Source of the DNA: Diphasiastrum complanatum
Taxonomy: Eukaryota > Streptophyta > Lycopodiopsida > Lycopodiales > Lycopodiaceae
Assembly (NCBI GenBank): GCA_029204225.1
Contig: CM055103.1
Location: 56,964,205 to 57,028,204 of the forward strand
Length of the DNA stretch: 64,000 bases
Direction of reading: 5' to 3'
The position numbers and the translations under genes are program-made. This document shows positions 53,929 through 64,000 of the stretch, in pieces. The first letter of the stretch is position 1; the number at the start of each line of letters is the position of its first letter. A model generated the notes under the pieces. That model saw nothing but the letters and a program-made list of their open reading frames with translations, made no database searches and was not told where the DNA came from.

Positions 53929-55997
53929 GTGATACTCAGTTTGACAAACAAAGAGAAGAGAGAGATCGAAGAGCTCAAGAAAGAGCTTGGAGAAAAGAAA
54001 TTTGAGAAGCTAGCTAGAGAAACTGGAGAAATTATAAACAATATAAGTGAACCAATAACAAAAGAAAGAGCATTCTCACCAGATAAGACATCATCAATAA
54101 AGGATTCAAATAAGATCATAGAAAATTCAAAAACAATGGAGGAAGAATTATCAAATAACACAAATGACAAGAATAACACAAGTAGTATATCATACCCATC
54201 TAAAACTAGAAGAAACACAAGAAGAAATAAAAATGAGAGGACTCATGCAATCCTTCCAATTTTTAAAGCAAGAGAAGATGAGGATACAGATTTACATATT
54301 CAAAGATTCATGTATGTGTGTCGAGCACATTTAGAAGATGATGATGAAGATATGTTTAGACTGTTTCCCGCTACTTTAGAGGGGTCAGCTCTAGAATGGT
54401 ATTCACAGTTGAATTATAGTAAAGTATCTACTTGGGATAAATTGAAAACCAATTTTTTGGATAGATATAGACAAATCAACTATGCTAATAAAATTATAAG
54501 ACAGTTAGGTCAAATCAAGATGAGAGAAAAAGAAACTATTAAAGATTTTGTGAGTCAAATATAATCTTTGGCCAAAAACCTACTAGAACCTCCTAGAGAG
54601 GAATTTTTCATAGCTTGGTTTGTACCTGGATTACCCTATGAGATGCGTATGTTCTCAATTCTGAATCACCAAAAACATTTGAAGATGCAGTTTCAAGAGC
54701 TATAGCTTTGGAACATGCTACTAAAGTTATGGGAGAATCCTCTAAAACAAGACAAAAAGCATGGGTGGATGTATCTTTAGAAGATAATTCAAATTTTAAT
54801 AAAGGATCAAGCGAAGATAAGAATAGAGGAAATAATTTTGAGGAAGTATTAAGGAATTCATTAAGGCAAGTGAAAGATGAATTATTAAACACGGTCAGTC
54901 AAAAAATTAGTGAGCTCAATATAAAAGGACATAATGAACCTCAAAGACTAGGAGTATGGTGTACTAACTATAGAGGCAGTGGACATATCACCAATAATTG
55001 TCCTTATCAACAACAATTGTATCCACCATCTTCTATACCTCCACCATTACCAATGATTATGCCTTTGACCTCAAAATTTTGTGAAATTTGTAAAAGATCA
55101 AATCATAATACTATAGAATGCTATTATAACAAAAATGGACGGGGAGGTAAATTAAGAAATCCTGTAGTGGCTAATGTAAATCCTGAATATTATCATGGAC
55201 AAAATTATCTTCCTGTTGTGTTACCTACACCAGCTTTTTATAATGGATCGTCTACACAAAATATGAATTATACACCACCATATAATGGACTTCCTTATTA
55301 TCCAGTCTATTTGACTCATTCTCAACCACAAATGCCAATATCATCATATGGACAACCACAATTCAGCCAATAACAGTATAGAAAGAATTATAATAATGGA
55401 AATAATTCAAACAAAAGATCTTATCCAATTAAAAATAACATACAATGTTATCGATGCCAAGGGATGGGGCATATGGCAAATGAATGTCCGAACCCTAAGA
55501 ATGCAGAATTTAAATATATATGTAAAAATTGTGGTGGAGAACATTTCCAAAAAAAAATTCCAAAAAATGTAAAACAAAAGGGAAAATTGGAAGCTTCTAG
55601 TACCAACTTAATTCAAGTAGAAGCTATTTCCAATCCTCAGGAGAATGACATTATGGTTGGAGCTATTACTAGAGCACAAGCTATTGCTAATCCTATATCT
55701 CCTATGATAAATGAGACCATGGGATTACCGACGATAGAACACAAGAAGAATGTAGATAAGCCACTTATATATGAAGCAATATATCTTAGCAGAGATGCAG
55801 ATAGAGAAGTTCATGAGGAAGAAATGAATGAGATGGAAAGAGAATCTCCCTTCATGGCGTTTCAAAAGCCACCAAATCCAATAATAAATCACTCAAGAAA
55901 CAAGGGCAAAAAGATACTAGGTATATCAAAAGGAGTGAAATACTATGATATAATTAAAGATCTAGGCTCTATGATACCCAACATATCTTTTGCATAG
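53929..55997 (+). pseudogene. Gypsy-D gag with up to four zinc knuckles
   Basis: The open frame starts just after a TGA and lacks a good in-frame ATG. The N-terminus is a charged coiled coil (EIEELKKELGEKKFEKLA). The Retrotrans_gag core follows: MYVCRAHLEDDDEDMFRLFP, LEGSALEWYSQLNYSKVSTW and FVSQI, then a stop and AWFVPGLPYEM. After a frameshift come the nucleic-acid-binding parts: a damaged knuckle (CTNYRGSGHITNNC, second Cys lost), a perfect one (CEICKRSNHNTIEC), a Pro/Tyr/Asn-rich linker, a perfect one (CYRCQGMGHMANEC) and a degenerate fourth (CKNCGGEHF). Stops at 55371 and 55995 fit CAA/CAG to TAA/TAG. Confidence 0.8.
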
Positions 55998-56009
55998 TTA
56001 ATACAAATA

Positions 56010-56471
56010 TCACCACAATGCAAAAAAGCTCTTTATAAATCTCTCACAAAGAAAATTCCTTATGAAATCCATTCTCATAATATTACTACATATGCCCTTA
56101 ATCCTATGATAGATGTTGATGTGAACGATTATTATAATAAGGGAGTTTTCATAGATGGAGGATCTGGAGTAAATATTATGCCAGAGAAAATTCAAATGAA
56201 AGTTGGGATAGACAATCTGGAAAATGCACCTTTTATTATAAGAATGGCAGATCACAAAAAGGTAAAACCTCTAGGTATTGCAAGAAAAGTTGAAACTTGT
56301 ATAGCAGGAGAGAAGTATGGAGTAGATTATGTGGTTATTAAAATGCATTCTATCAATACTCCATATCCACTTCTCCTAGGAAGGCCATGGTTGAAACAAG
56401 CTAAAGTATCTCATGACTGGGATAAAGATACTTTGATAATACGGACAAAAACAGGAAAACTGTTAAAGTAA
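56010..56471 (+). pseudogene. Gypsy-D protease
   Basis: Retropepsin: KALYKSLTKKIPYEI leads to VFIDGGSGVNIMPEKI (D-G-G-S active site) and NTPYPLLLGRPWLKQAK. The core is about 120 residues, as expected, and looks intact. It lies in the gag frame but is separated from gag by a TAG at 55995 and from the next region by a frameshift near 56455. Confidence 0.85.
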
Positions 56472-56473
56472 AA

Positions 56474-57085
56474 ATGACCACTAGTTCTAGCTTAACTGGA
56501 AGATTTGGGCTAGAATATGATATTTCCTCTGAAAATGAAAATGACACTACAAACTGGACTTCATCTATAACTACTAGTGATTACCAAACTAGTGATCCTC
56601 AAGTTGGCTTTATATTACAAGAAACAAAAGTTAATCAAAACAAAGCAATAAAGGAAGAAACACCCATAGAAATTGATCCATACGTATTAAATTCATCATT
56701 AAAAATTGATGAAAGAGTATGCGAGAAAATAGAGAGTGATATGGAATTAATCGATTGGCTAATATCTAGTACAAATTACACTATTGATGTACAATGTAAT
56801 ATGGTGATGTGTAATGAACCAGATATTGAAGATAAGGAAAGAAGAGTTAAACAGAGAAATGATCAACATCTAGAAAGAGAAATATCTCAATATCCACCTT
56901 CCTTTCAAAAGTATGCAGTAGAGGATGTAGAGATAGCTACAAGACTTGCCTATGTTGGAAGTTATATTCAAAATCCTATGGATCCTATAGAAGGACAATA
57001 CTCCCGAGCTCCAGCTACTATTAAAGTTAGGAAAAGAAGGGGAGGAAAAATTTGTCTCCATTGGTGCTCAATTGTCCTACAATGA
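56474..57085 (+). pseudogene. Gypsy-D protease-RT spacer
   Basis: An acidic linker of about 200 residues (TTSSSSLTGRFGLEYDISSE, DERVCEKIESDMELIDWL, HLEREISQYPPSFQKYAVED) between protease and RT. It has no catalytic motif. It ends with a frameshift at about 57045, where VSIGAQLSYNDRIQLQDREY continues into RT. Confidence 0.65.
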
Positions 57086-58025
57086 TAGAATCCAGTTACA
57101 AGATCGGGAATACAGTGACATATTTGCTTGGAATCATAAAGATTTAAAAGGAATACCCCCAAGCATATATACACATAAAATAGAATTACTACCCGACACG
57201 CAATCGATAAGGCAAAGACCTTACAAGCTTAATCCAAAATATTCATTATTAGTAAAAGAAGAAATACAAAAGCTATTAGATGTGGGTTTCATATATGAAC
57301 TACCCACTAGTGAGTGGGAATCCCCTATAGTCATTGTACCCAAGAAGAATGGTAAATTAAGGATATGTGTTGACTATAGAAAAATTAATGCATCCACAAA
57401 GAAAGATTATTTTCCACTACCATTTATTGATAGTGTGTTAGATGCAGTTGGTGGACACCAATTGTACTCTTTCATGGATGGCTTTAGTGGCTATAATCAA
57501 GTATCAATACAAGTAAAAGATCAGCCAAAAACTACTTTTACTACTGATTGGGGGGCATATGCTTATAAATTCATGCCTTTTGGATTATGTAATGCCCCAG
57601 CTACGTTTCAAAGAGTGGTTACACAAGCCTTTAAAGAATATCTACGAGATTTCATGGAAATTTTCTTAGACGATTTTAGTGTATTTAGTGGTAATGAACC
57701 CCATGTGATTCCACTTAGAAAATGTTTTGAGAAATGTAGAACATATGTTATAGCTCTAAATCTTGAAAAATGTGTTTTTGGAGTAAAACATGGAATCTTA
57801 CTGGGTCATATAGTTTCTAGAAATGGGATTATGACCGAACCACAAAAAGTAAAAGTTATAGCTGAATTACCTCCACCAAAGAATATCAGTCAAGTAAGAG
57901 GATTTCTTGGACACTATGGTTATTACAGACGTTTCATAGAAAAATATGTTATATTAGCACTTCTACTCACTAAGCTTCTAAAAAAAGATACAGATTTTGT
58001 TTGGAAGGTTGAGTGTCAAAAATGA
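57072..58025 (+). pseudogene. Gypsy-D reverse transcriptase
   Basis: Complete RT domain: YSDIFAWNHKDLKGIPP, GFIYELPTSEWESPIVIVPK, RICVDYRKINASTKKD, the first catalytic Asp in FMDGFSGYNQ, FMPFGLCNAPATFQRV, and the catalytic pair FLDDFSVFS (usual form YLDD). The connection follows: GHIVSRNGIMTEPQKV, VRGFLGHYGYYRRFIEKY. The open frame stops at TGA 58023, seven residues before RNase H resumes in the same frame. Catalytic acids are kept. Confidence 0.9.
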
Positions 58026-58700
58026 TTTGATCTTTTGAAGCAAAAACTTATTGAAGCACCTATATTAATCGCACCAGACTGGGACAAGGAGTTCCACGTA
58101 CATATTGATGCTTCAGGATATGCAGTAGGAGTTATGTTAGCTCAAGTTGATGAGAATAAAATAGATCATCCTATTTATTATGCCAGCAAACAACTAATAC
58201 AAGCTGAAATGAATAATAGTACTACTGAAAGGGAAGGATTAGCAATGATATTTGCAGTTCAAAAATTTAGATATTATTTATTGGCTAATCCCTTTGTATT
58301 TTATGTGGATCATCATGCATTATTATATCTAGTTAATAAACCTAATGTGACAGGGAGATTGGCTAGATGGTTACTCTTACTACAAGAATATATATTTAAG
58401 ATAATCCTTAAACTAGGAAGGGTTCATTTGCTAGCTGATCATTTATCTAGGATTATTGATGAAACAAAGAAAGAGGAAGAAGATGCACTTGTGGGCATTT
58501 GTGATGAAACACCAGATGCCTTTCTCTTCCAAGTAGATGCAGTTCCTCCGTGGTACTTTGAAATCTCTGAATTCCTATCACTAGGTTATTTTCCACTGGG
58601 AGTACCCCTTAAAGAAAAAAGACGAATAGTAAACCAATCAACAAGATTTACTCTTATAGGAGGACAACTATATAAAATGGGTTCTGATAAAATATTATGA
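58026..58700 (+). pseudogene. Gypsy-D RNase H
   Basis: FHVHIDASGYAVGVMLAQ (first Asp), STTEREGLAMIFAVQKFRYY (Glu), FYVDHHALLYLVNKPNVTG and LLADHLSRI (second and third Asp) form a complete RNase H. The spacer to integrase follows (DETPDAFLFQVDAVPPWYFE). It ends at TGA 58698, where IL-R-RCVLPHE is expected. Confidence 0.9.
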
Positions 58701-59784
58701 AGGTGTGTACTACCTCATGAAATACCTATAATACTTAGAGAAGCACATGAAGGTGTGTCAGGAGGACATTTCAATGGAGATACAACTTCTAGAAAAATTT
58801 TACAAGCAGGTCTGTGGTGGCATACTCTTCAGAAAGATTCTCAAGAATATGTTAAGTCATGTGACGCATGCCAAAGAGTCGGGAAACCTAATGATTTATT
58901 TGCCATGCATTTAAATCCTTTTCTACCATTAGCTCCTTTTGAGAAATGGGGTTTAGATTTTGTTGGACCAATAAGTCCAACAACAAAAGCAACACAATGT
59001 CGCTATATCTTAGCTGCTATAGATTATGGTACAAAATGAGTGGAGGCTAGAGCTTTTACAAATAATACCCAAAAAGTAGCTGCTCAATTTCTGTATGAAA
59101 ATATAATATGCAAATTTGGATGTCCTATTGAACTTATTAGCGACAGGGGAAAACACTTCCTAAATGATACTACAGAAGTATTGACTAGAGACTACATGAT
59201 TGTGCATAAAAAATCTTCACCCTACTACCCTAGAGGAAATGGACAAGCTGAATCCACAAATAAAACTATATGCAAGATACTCACGAAAGTTTGTGAAAAA
59301 CATCGTACAGATTGGGATAAAAAGTTGAATATTGCATTATGGTCATATAGAACAGGTTATAAGGTTACTACTCAACATACTCCTTTTAATCTAGTATATG
59401 GACTAGAAGCAGTAGTGCCATTAGAATATCAAGTTCCGAGTTTAAGAGTAGCCATAGAAGAAAGATTGGGAGATGTGGATTCATTACAAGAAAGGCTTAA
59501 TCGACTTAACCAACTAGAAAAACAAAGAACTAGAGCACTTTTTACCCAAGAAGTAGATCAAAATAGAAGAAAAGCGTGGCATGATAGACATATAAAAAAA
59601 AGAGTTTTCGAAGAAAATGATTATGTACTGTTATACGATAGTAAATATCAAAAACATCCTAGTAAGTTGAGAATGAGATGGTGATGTTTATCCTAATGGA
59701 ACAGTTGGATTGGAAAACCTACAAGGAGGAAATTTACCTGTTAGAATAAATGGTATGAGATTAAAAAAATACTACAAAAGATGA
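58701..59784 (+). pseudogene. Gypsy-D integrase
   Basis: The HHCC zinc region (HEGVSGGHFNGDTTSRKIL ... CDACQRVGKP) is followed by the catalytic core: GLDFVGPIS (first Asp), a TGA at 59037 in place of Trp in YGTKWVEA, ELISDRGKHF (second Asp) and GNGQAESTNK (Glu). The C-terminal YRTGYKVTTQHTPFNLVYGL and a basic helix follow. About ten residues of the GPY/F module are deleted near 59682, and its end (VYPNGTVGLENLQGGNLPVR, GMRLKKYYKR) stops at 59784. All three catalytic acids are visible. Confidence 0.9.
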
Positions 59785-59921
59785 TATCACATTATATAGG
59801 TTTCAGTGAGATTTACAAGTATTTTATTTCTTGTTGAGAACATTTTTTTATGCTAGAATTTTATTCAAACTAATATAGTAATTTCGGCTATTGTGTGTTT
59901 TGATTTTTTTTTCTTATTCAG

Positions 59922-61107
59922 GATTGGGAACCGATATTACATCGTTTAGGGCATCTACTAGATTCCATGAATAATGACCATGAGTATCATTCACCTATGG
60001 GAATAAGTTTTGCTTCTATTCAAGATCAAGAGATGGATCTTGAAACTGAGGTATTGCCTTGTGATGTAAATAACCATCCAATGAATTCAAATGGAATAGA
60101 AAAGGTTGATAATATTCAAGATACATCTATACCAAGACAACCTATTCCAATAAATAGAGAACTAGAAATAATACCAATTACAGATGATGAAAATCGTACT
60201 ACTATTCCATAGAAAAAAAAGAAGAAATGATATTCAAGAGCGAACGAATGAGATCAGAAAAATTAAAAACATTATAATACGAAAAGATAATGAATTCAGT
60301 GTTCTTACCCTAGAATGTGATAAAGGAAAAAGAGCATATAAGTCATTAGAATTAGTAATGAAAATCCAGTCATCCATATATGAAGAAAAATTGAGGACTA
60401 CTAATTTGATCAACTTTCAACAAACTGAAGAAATATTTATGTTGAGACAAAAATGTGCCTCATTTTCTATAGATCTTAAAAAATATAAACAAAAAGAAGA
60501 AAAAAACTTGCAAGAAGAAAAAAACAAAAAATTAATAACAAGTCAAAGCAGTTTTCCTATCACCCCGGTGTATGGACAAGAAATATTTCTCGATAGAAAC
60601 TATTATGAACGTTTTGATAATTATGTTATATACATTCCTCTTCCTGAATTTCCTATAGTGCATCAAGAGTTAGAGTTAAGGGCATCTACTAGTGAGTCTA
60701 AGAATTTGCTTTTCAGATGGCCTATAATTCAGGGATCATTCAAATCCTATACTGATGTGTGTGCCAATTTAAGAATGTTTCATTCATGGTCAAGATTTAA
60801 TGGCAGTTCATCAGTAAGATTAGCAGGACATTATGCCAACTATTTATATTTATGGTTGGAAAGACCATGGGGTTACAAATGTAAACCGAAAAAACTTAAG
60901 TTGGAACGTTGGTGGTGTAATCCCAATGTATCTATGGAAAAGAATTTTGATTTAATGTTATATATTTGGATCAGAAATGAACAAGTAATAGAGAGAAAAA
61001 TATTGAACGAAATTGTCCAACACAAATTCTTAGAAGGGGCAAATCCAATTTTCATTGATAATAATGGAATAAAAGTACAGAGCCCTTCTAGAAGTTTTAC
61101 GCCTTGA
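59922..61107 (+). pseudogene. Post-pol ORF of Gypsy-D, coiled-coil protein
   Basis: The frame begins at 59922 right after a strong acceptor-like sequence (T-rich tract then TTCTTATTCAG), giving DWEPILHRLGHLLDSMNNDH and an acidic region to a TAG at 60210. After a frameshift in the A-run at about 60213-60225 it continues 300 residues: a coiled coil (KIKNIIIRKDNEFSVLTLEC through KYKQKEEKNLQEEKNKKLI) and a C-terminal domain (RWPIIQGSFKSYTDVCANLR, SSVRLAGHYANYLYLWLERP, KLKLERWWCNPNVSMEKNF). No signal peptide or transmembrane segment, so it is unlike a classical env. I do not recognise it. Its position matches the extra 3' ORF of Athila-type elements. Confidence 0.6.
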
Positions 61108-62256
61108 ACAGATGAGTGTTGAACGGTTCTTGAGTAAAATAAATATTTATATGTGTATATATGTGAATACATTTAATAAGTGCATAACATCCACAATTTA
61201 CACTTACATCAATTAGACACAGTGGTGTATGCATCCATTTGATGAAAAATCTGAGACCTTGTATTTCATGTCTACTTGCACAATACATTGATCTGAAGAT
61301 GGGATGCAATGTTTTAATGCCTAGGATGGGCATTTTTGTTGAATAGTGTCATGAGAGTGGTATTGAGAGGAAATATGAAGATTTGGAATGGATAAAACAT
61401 TACCAGTGGGGAGGTGAGTGAAGAAAAAAAAAAAAAAAAAACACCTATTGATGATTATGGATCTATGTCGAAGACATCTGTTGCTGTTGAAGACCATCTT
61501 GGATCTTTTATTGAGAGTATTTGTGAGATCTTTGAGTGATGAGTGGAAAAATGAGTGGAGAAAATATGATGAGTGTCTTCTATTTTGTTGTTCATAAGGT
61601 CTTGAGAATTATAATTGGATCATAGATTTTCTTTGGTAAGAATAGAAAATATCAGATCTCATTCAAAATCTATCTATGAGAGTAGAAATGTGAGGTATAG
61701 CATGAATATTTGCTTGAAAAAAAAGTTCTACCTATTACTTAAGGGAGTGAACAGATTTTTTATGAGAATGAGATATATTCACAATGTGAATGACGAAGAT
61801 CCAACTTTTAGAACCGGTTGCATTGCACACACTACATTATATGAAGACCTAGACACAAAGCTAAGAAACTGCATTCATATCTTGTTACGACAATGAAGAT
61901 TGCATCAACATTTCCCAACAATGCATGATTTTGATGATGGGCATTACATTATGATTTGATGGGAATGGGAGCATATTTTCTTCAGACACAAATGGGATGT
62001 AATGCAGGATTTTTATTCTGGATAAAGACAATGTTGCTGAAAGATCTAAAGGTTGAATCAATGGCCTTTGGATTCATGTTGTTGAGTAATAATGGTTAGC
62101 ATCACACTATATTGTGTGCTGAGCCCATTAATTGATGAAGAAAACCTTGAAATGCTGAAAAGATGAAAAGATCGTAAGGCTAAATCAATGGCTTTATGAT
62201 ACAAAATCAAATGTCAAAGACTATTCCCTCTGTTCGCAAGGACGCTTCACATTTAA
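61108..62256. other. Gypsy-D 3' untranslated region, no gene recognised
   Basis: Non-coding DNA between the post-pol ORF and the polypurine tract. It has an 18-base A-run at about 61424-61441. The ORF at 61615-61896 lacks a recognisable domain. Confidence 0.5.
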
Positions 62257-64000
62257 GTTGGGGAAAAACATGTAGTGCATTTTTCTGGTCAAAATTTCAA
62301 AATTTCAGCAACTACAATCATTGATGCTGATTTTCTAGAAAAAAAATGTGCTAGATGTATCTCATATGCGCAAAATCTACTATTATGCCACTTTTTACTG
62401 ATATACGAATGTGGCTATATAAAAGAATAGCTATGAAATCCTATGGCCTGTTCAAATGTCATAATCAATTTTCAAATGACAGTTATATTAGACAAATTAG
62501 AGCTATTTTTACTACGTTACTATTTTTAGTAAGTCTGTTAAATAGCAATAAGCTATTTTTAGCAACACTCATAAGTGACTTTGATGGATGATAATATCGA
62601 CAGTTGCTAAGTAGTTTTATTAAATGGCAATTTTTTGCCATATTGTAATGATGAAATATACCTTATATTATGATTAAATAAAGATGCCCAGGTACCTTTA
62701 AGGCACTGACTTAAGTTTCAAGGAAAGGTCGAAAGGCTAAGGGTCCTGCAAACAACGACAATCAAAGTTCAGTTCAAGACGAAAACAACAAACCAGAAAA
62801 AATACGACAATTAAATCAATGGTTGTGACAAGTAATACCCTTTTTAAGGTTAAGAATGTCTTTTATGAATTGGGACCATGACCTTATTATAAAGGTCCAG
62901 AAGAATACCGCAAAGTAAAATACAGTGATTAAGTTTGGTATTGTTTGACTAGTAGCTAACAACAATTTTCAAAAAGATTATCGAAGACAATTGGAAACTT
63001 CAAGCTGCAGCCAAGTAATGAAGTAACATTACTTTACAGTTTAATAAGTGCTTGGGGAAAAATCAAAGAATTCGGATCGATCAACTATTGATAGAGTTAA
63101 AACTATGCTTCCAAAATGGCAGTTGGTCTTGTAAGTCAATGAAGTGTGTGTCTCTACGGAAAATGAAGGACTAACACATCACAAATGTTGCAATCATAAT
63201 TGGGTGAATTGGTCCAAATACCAATAATTAATAATTTTGAAGAAATTGTCCTAGGAAGGCCAAAATGGTATAGAACGGCCTTTATATCAATATGAAAATT
63301 AGGGAGCTTTATTGAAGGCATTTTTCCCTTCAATGAAGTTTAGTTTTGAAGAAAATACACTTCTAAAAGTCGTTGGAAGAGGTCCTACCATGGACTCTTT
63401 GATAATTCAGAGCCCACATATCCTTAATCGACACTTGTCAAATGGACCTGAAACTTTTTATCATAATGAGTAAAGTCAAATTCAATGAAATGGATTCAAT
63501 GGAGAAGGAAAGATGTTGGTGTTTTCAAGTGGAATGGAAATGAACTGTTTTCTCTCAACGAGGAGAAGAAGAAGGAAGGATCCGGGAGGAATTCATTCAT
63601 TCGTTCGAGTGTAGAAGAGAGCTCTTGTTTTCTTGGTTATGAGCAGAGATCATTTTCTAATGTTCTGGTGATGAAGAGAGTCAGGGATTCATCTGCTCCA
63701 TTCTCTTCCTTAATGATTTGCTATGATGTTCGTTGATTCTGGAGTATGAAGATGGCAAGAACAAATTTCATTCAGATCTGTGCGCTCTCTTTCCTATTGT
63801 TTTTTCGTCGGTCGGATCTCCCAGTCTGAATGCGTTAAACAGACAATCGTTTATCTCTCCTCTACGCCTATCTCCCTCTCCCACAGTCGTACCTCTCTCT
63901 CGCTCGCTCTCTCAGCGCAGTCAACGCGTTTCTCTCACTCTCTCTCTCATTTGTGCCTTCCACTCTCTCTATGACAGACCACTTACTCCTTCACTCTCAG
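62257..64000 (+). repeat. Polypurine tract and probable 3' LTR of Gypsy-D
   Basis: AAGTTGGGGAAAAACA at 62255-62270 is a typical plant Gypsy polypurine tract, and TGTAGTGCATTTTTC at 62271 would start the LTR. A TATA-like TTATTATAAAGG lies at about 62883. The region from about 63780 to the window end is strongly CT-rich. No LTR end is visible, and the 5' LTR is not found in the window. The ORFs at 63485 and 63780 are not supported as genes. Confidence 0.55.

Larger units (their letters stand above)
53929..59784 (+). mobile_element. Gypsy-D internal region (gag-pol), nearly complete
   Basis: Ty3/gypsy polyprotein in the order gag, protease, RT, RNase H, integrase, with no chromodomain, so an Athila/Tat-type lineage is likely. 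RT, RNase H and integrase share one frame interrupted by TGA at 58023, 58698 and 59037. Gag-protease has stops at 54562, 55371 and 55995, with frameshifts near 54660, 56455 and 57045. So it is dead but recently decayed. It is flanked by extra ORFs on both sides, and its probable 3' LTR begins at 62271. Confidence 0.85.

Noticed and set aside
63485-63974. Protein-coding gene at the window end
   Set aside because: The ORFs are short, CT-rich and lie where the Gypsy-D LTR is expected. No domain is recognised.
1-64000. CRISPR array, bacterial operon or rRNA genes
   Set aside because: No regular spaced repeats of the right kind, no ribosomal sequence, and the gene structure (introns, LTR elements) is that of a plant nucleus.

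Overview
This window is a transposon-dense stretch of a land-plant nuclear genome. The evidence is AT-rich DNA, nested Ty1/copia and Ty3/gypsy LTR retrotransposons with plant-type primer-binding sites, and one plant cytochrome P450 split by a GT-AG intron. The P450 looks CYP98-like but divergent. Together with the odd transposase-like genes this makes a fern or other non-angiosperm plausible, but that is inference and I cannot name the species.

Layout. 1-2018: the 5' end of a Copia element (family A, minus strand), inserted into a Gypsy element (2019-5720). 5.9-9.8 kb: two more decayed Copia elements, one with a roughly 21-bp periodic array of primer-binding-site-like motifs. 9.8-12.1 kb: a decayed multi-exon gene ending in a SWIM zinc finger. 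14.3-15.9 kb: the P450, the only gene that looks intact and functional, with a degenerate repeat array just upstream and a (CT)29 tract filling most of its intron. 18.7-28.0 kb: Copia and Gypsy remnants, including chromovirus integrase/chromodomain pieces and an LTR with integrase on one side and a gag-like ORF on the other. 28.9-29.9 kb: a transposase-like gene piece. 30.1-33.1 kb: Copia family B. 34.6-39.5 kb: a second Copia-A copy with 5' LTR, partial 3' LTR and near-matching flanks. 40.2-45.9 kb: Copia family C, which lacks reverse transcriptase. 46.0-48.1 kb: an intron-containing transposase-like gene. 48.8-50.1 kb: a third Copia-A copy, inserted in a Copia-C protease fragment. 51.0-62.3 kb: a Gypsy element (D) with an unusual block of small ORFs before gag, a gag with up to four zinc knuckles, a nearly complete pol, and a coiled-coil ORF after pol behind a splice-acceptor-like site. 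The window ends inside or just beyond this element's 3' LTR.

The most unusual feature is the small-ORF block at 51.2-53.6 kb. It holds two related ORFs, a larger unrecognised ORF overlapping one of them, and a short ORF resembling an isolated reverse-transcriptase connection segment. None of these fits a standard retrotransposon gene. Most element genes carry stops or frameshifts, so the retrotransposons are largely dead. Several stops can be explained by G-to-A or C-to-T change. Family letters (A to I) are my own labels.
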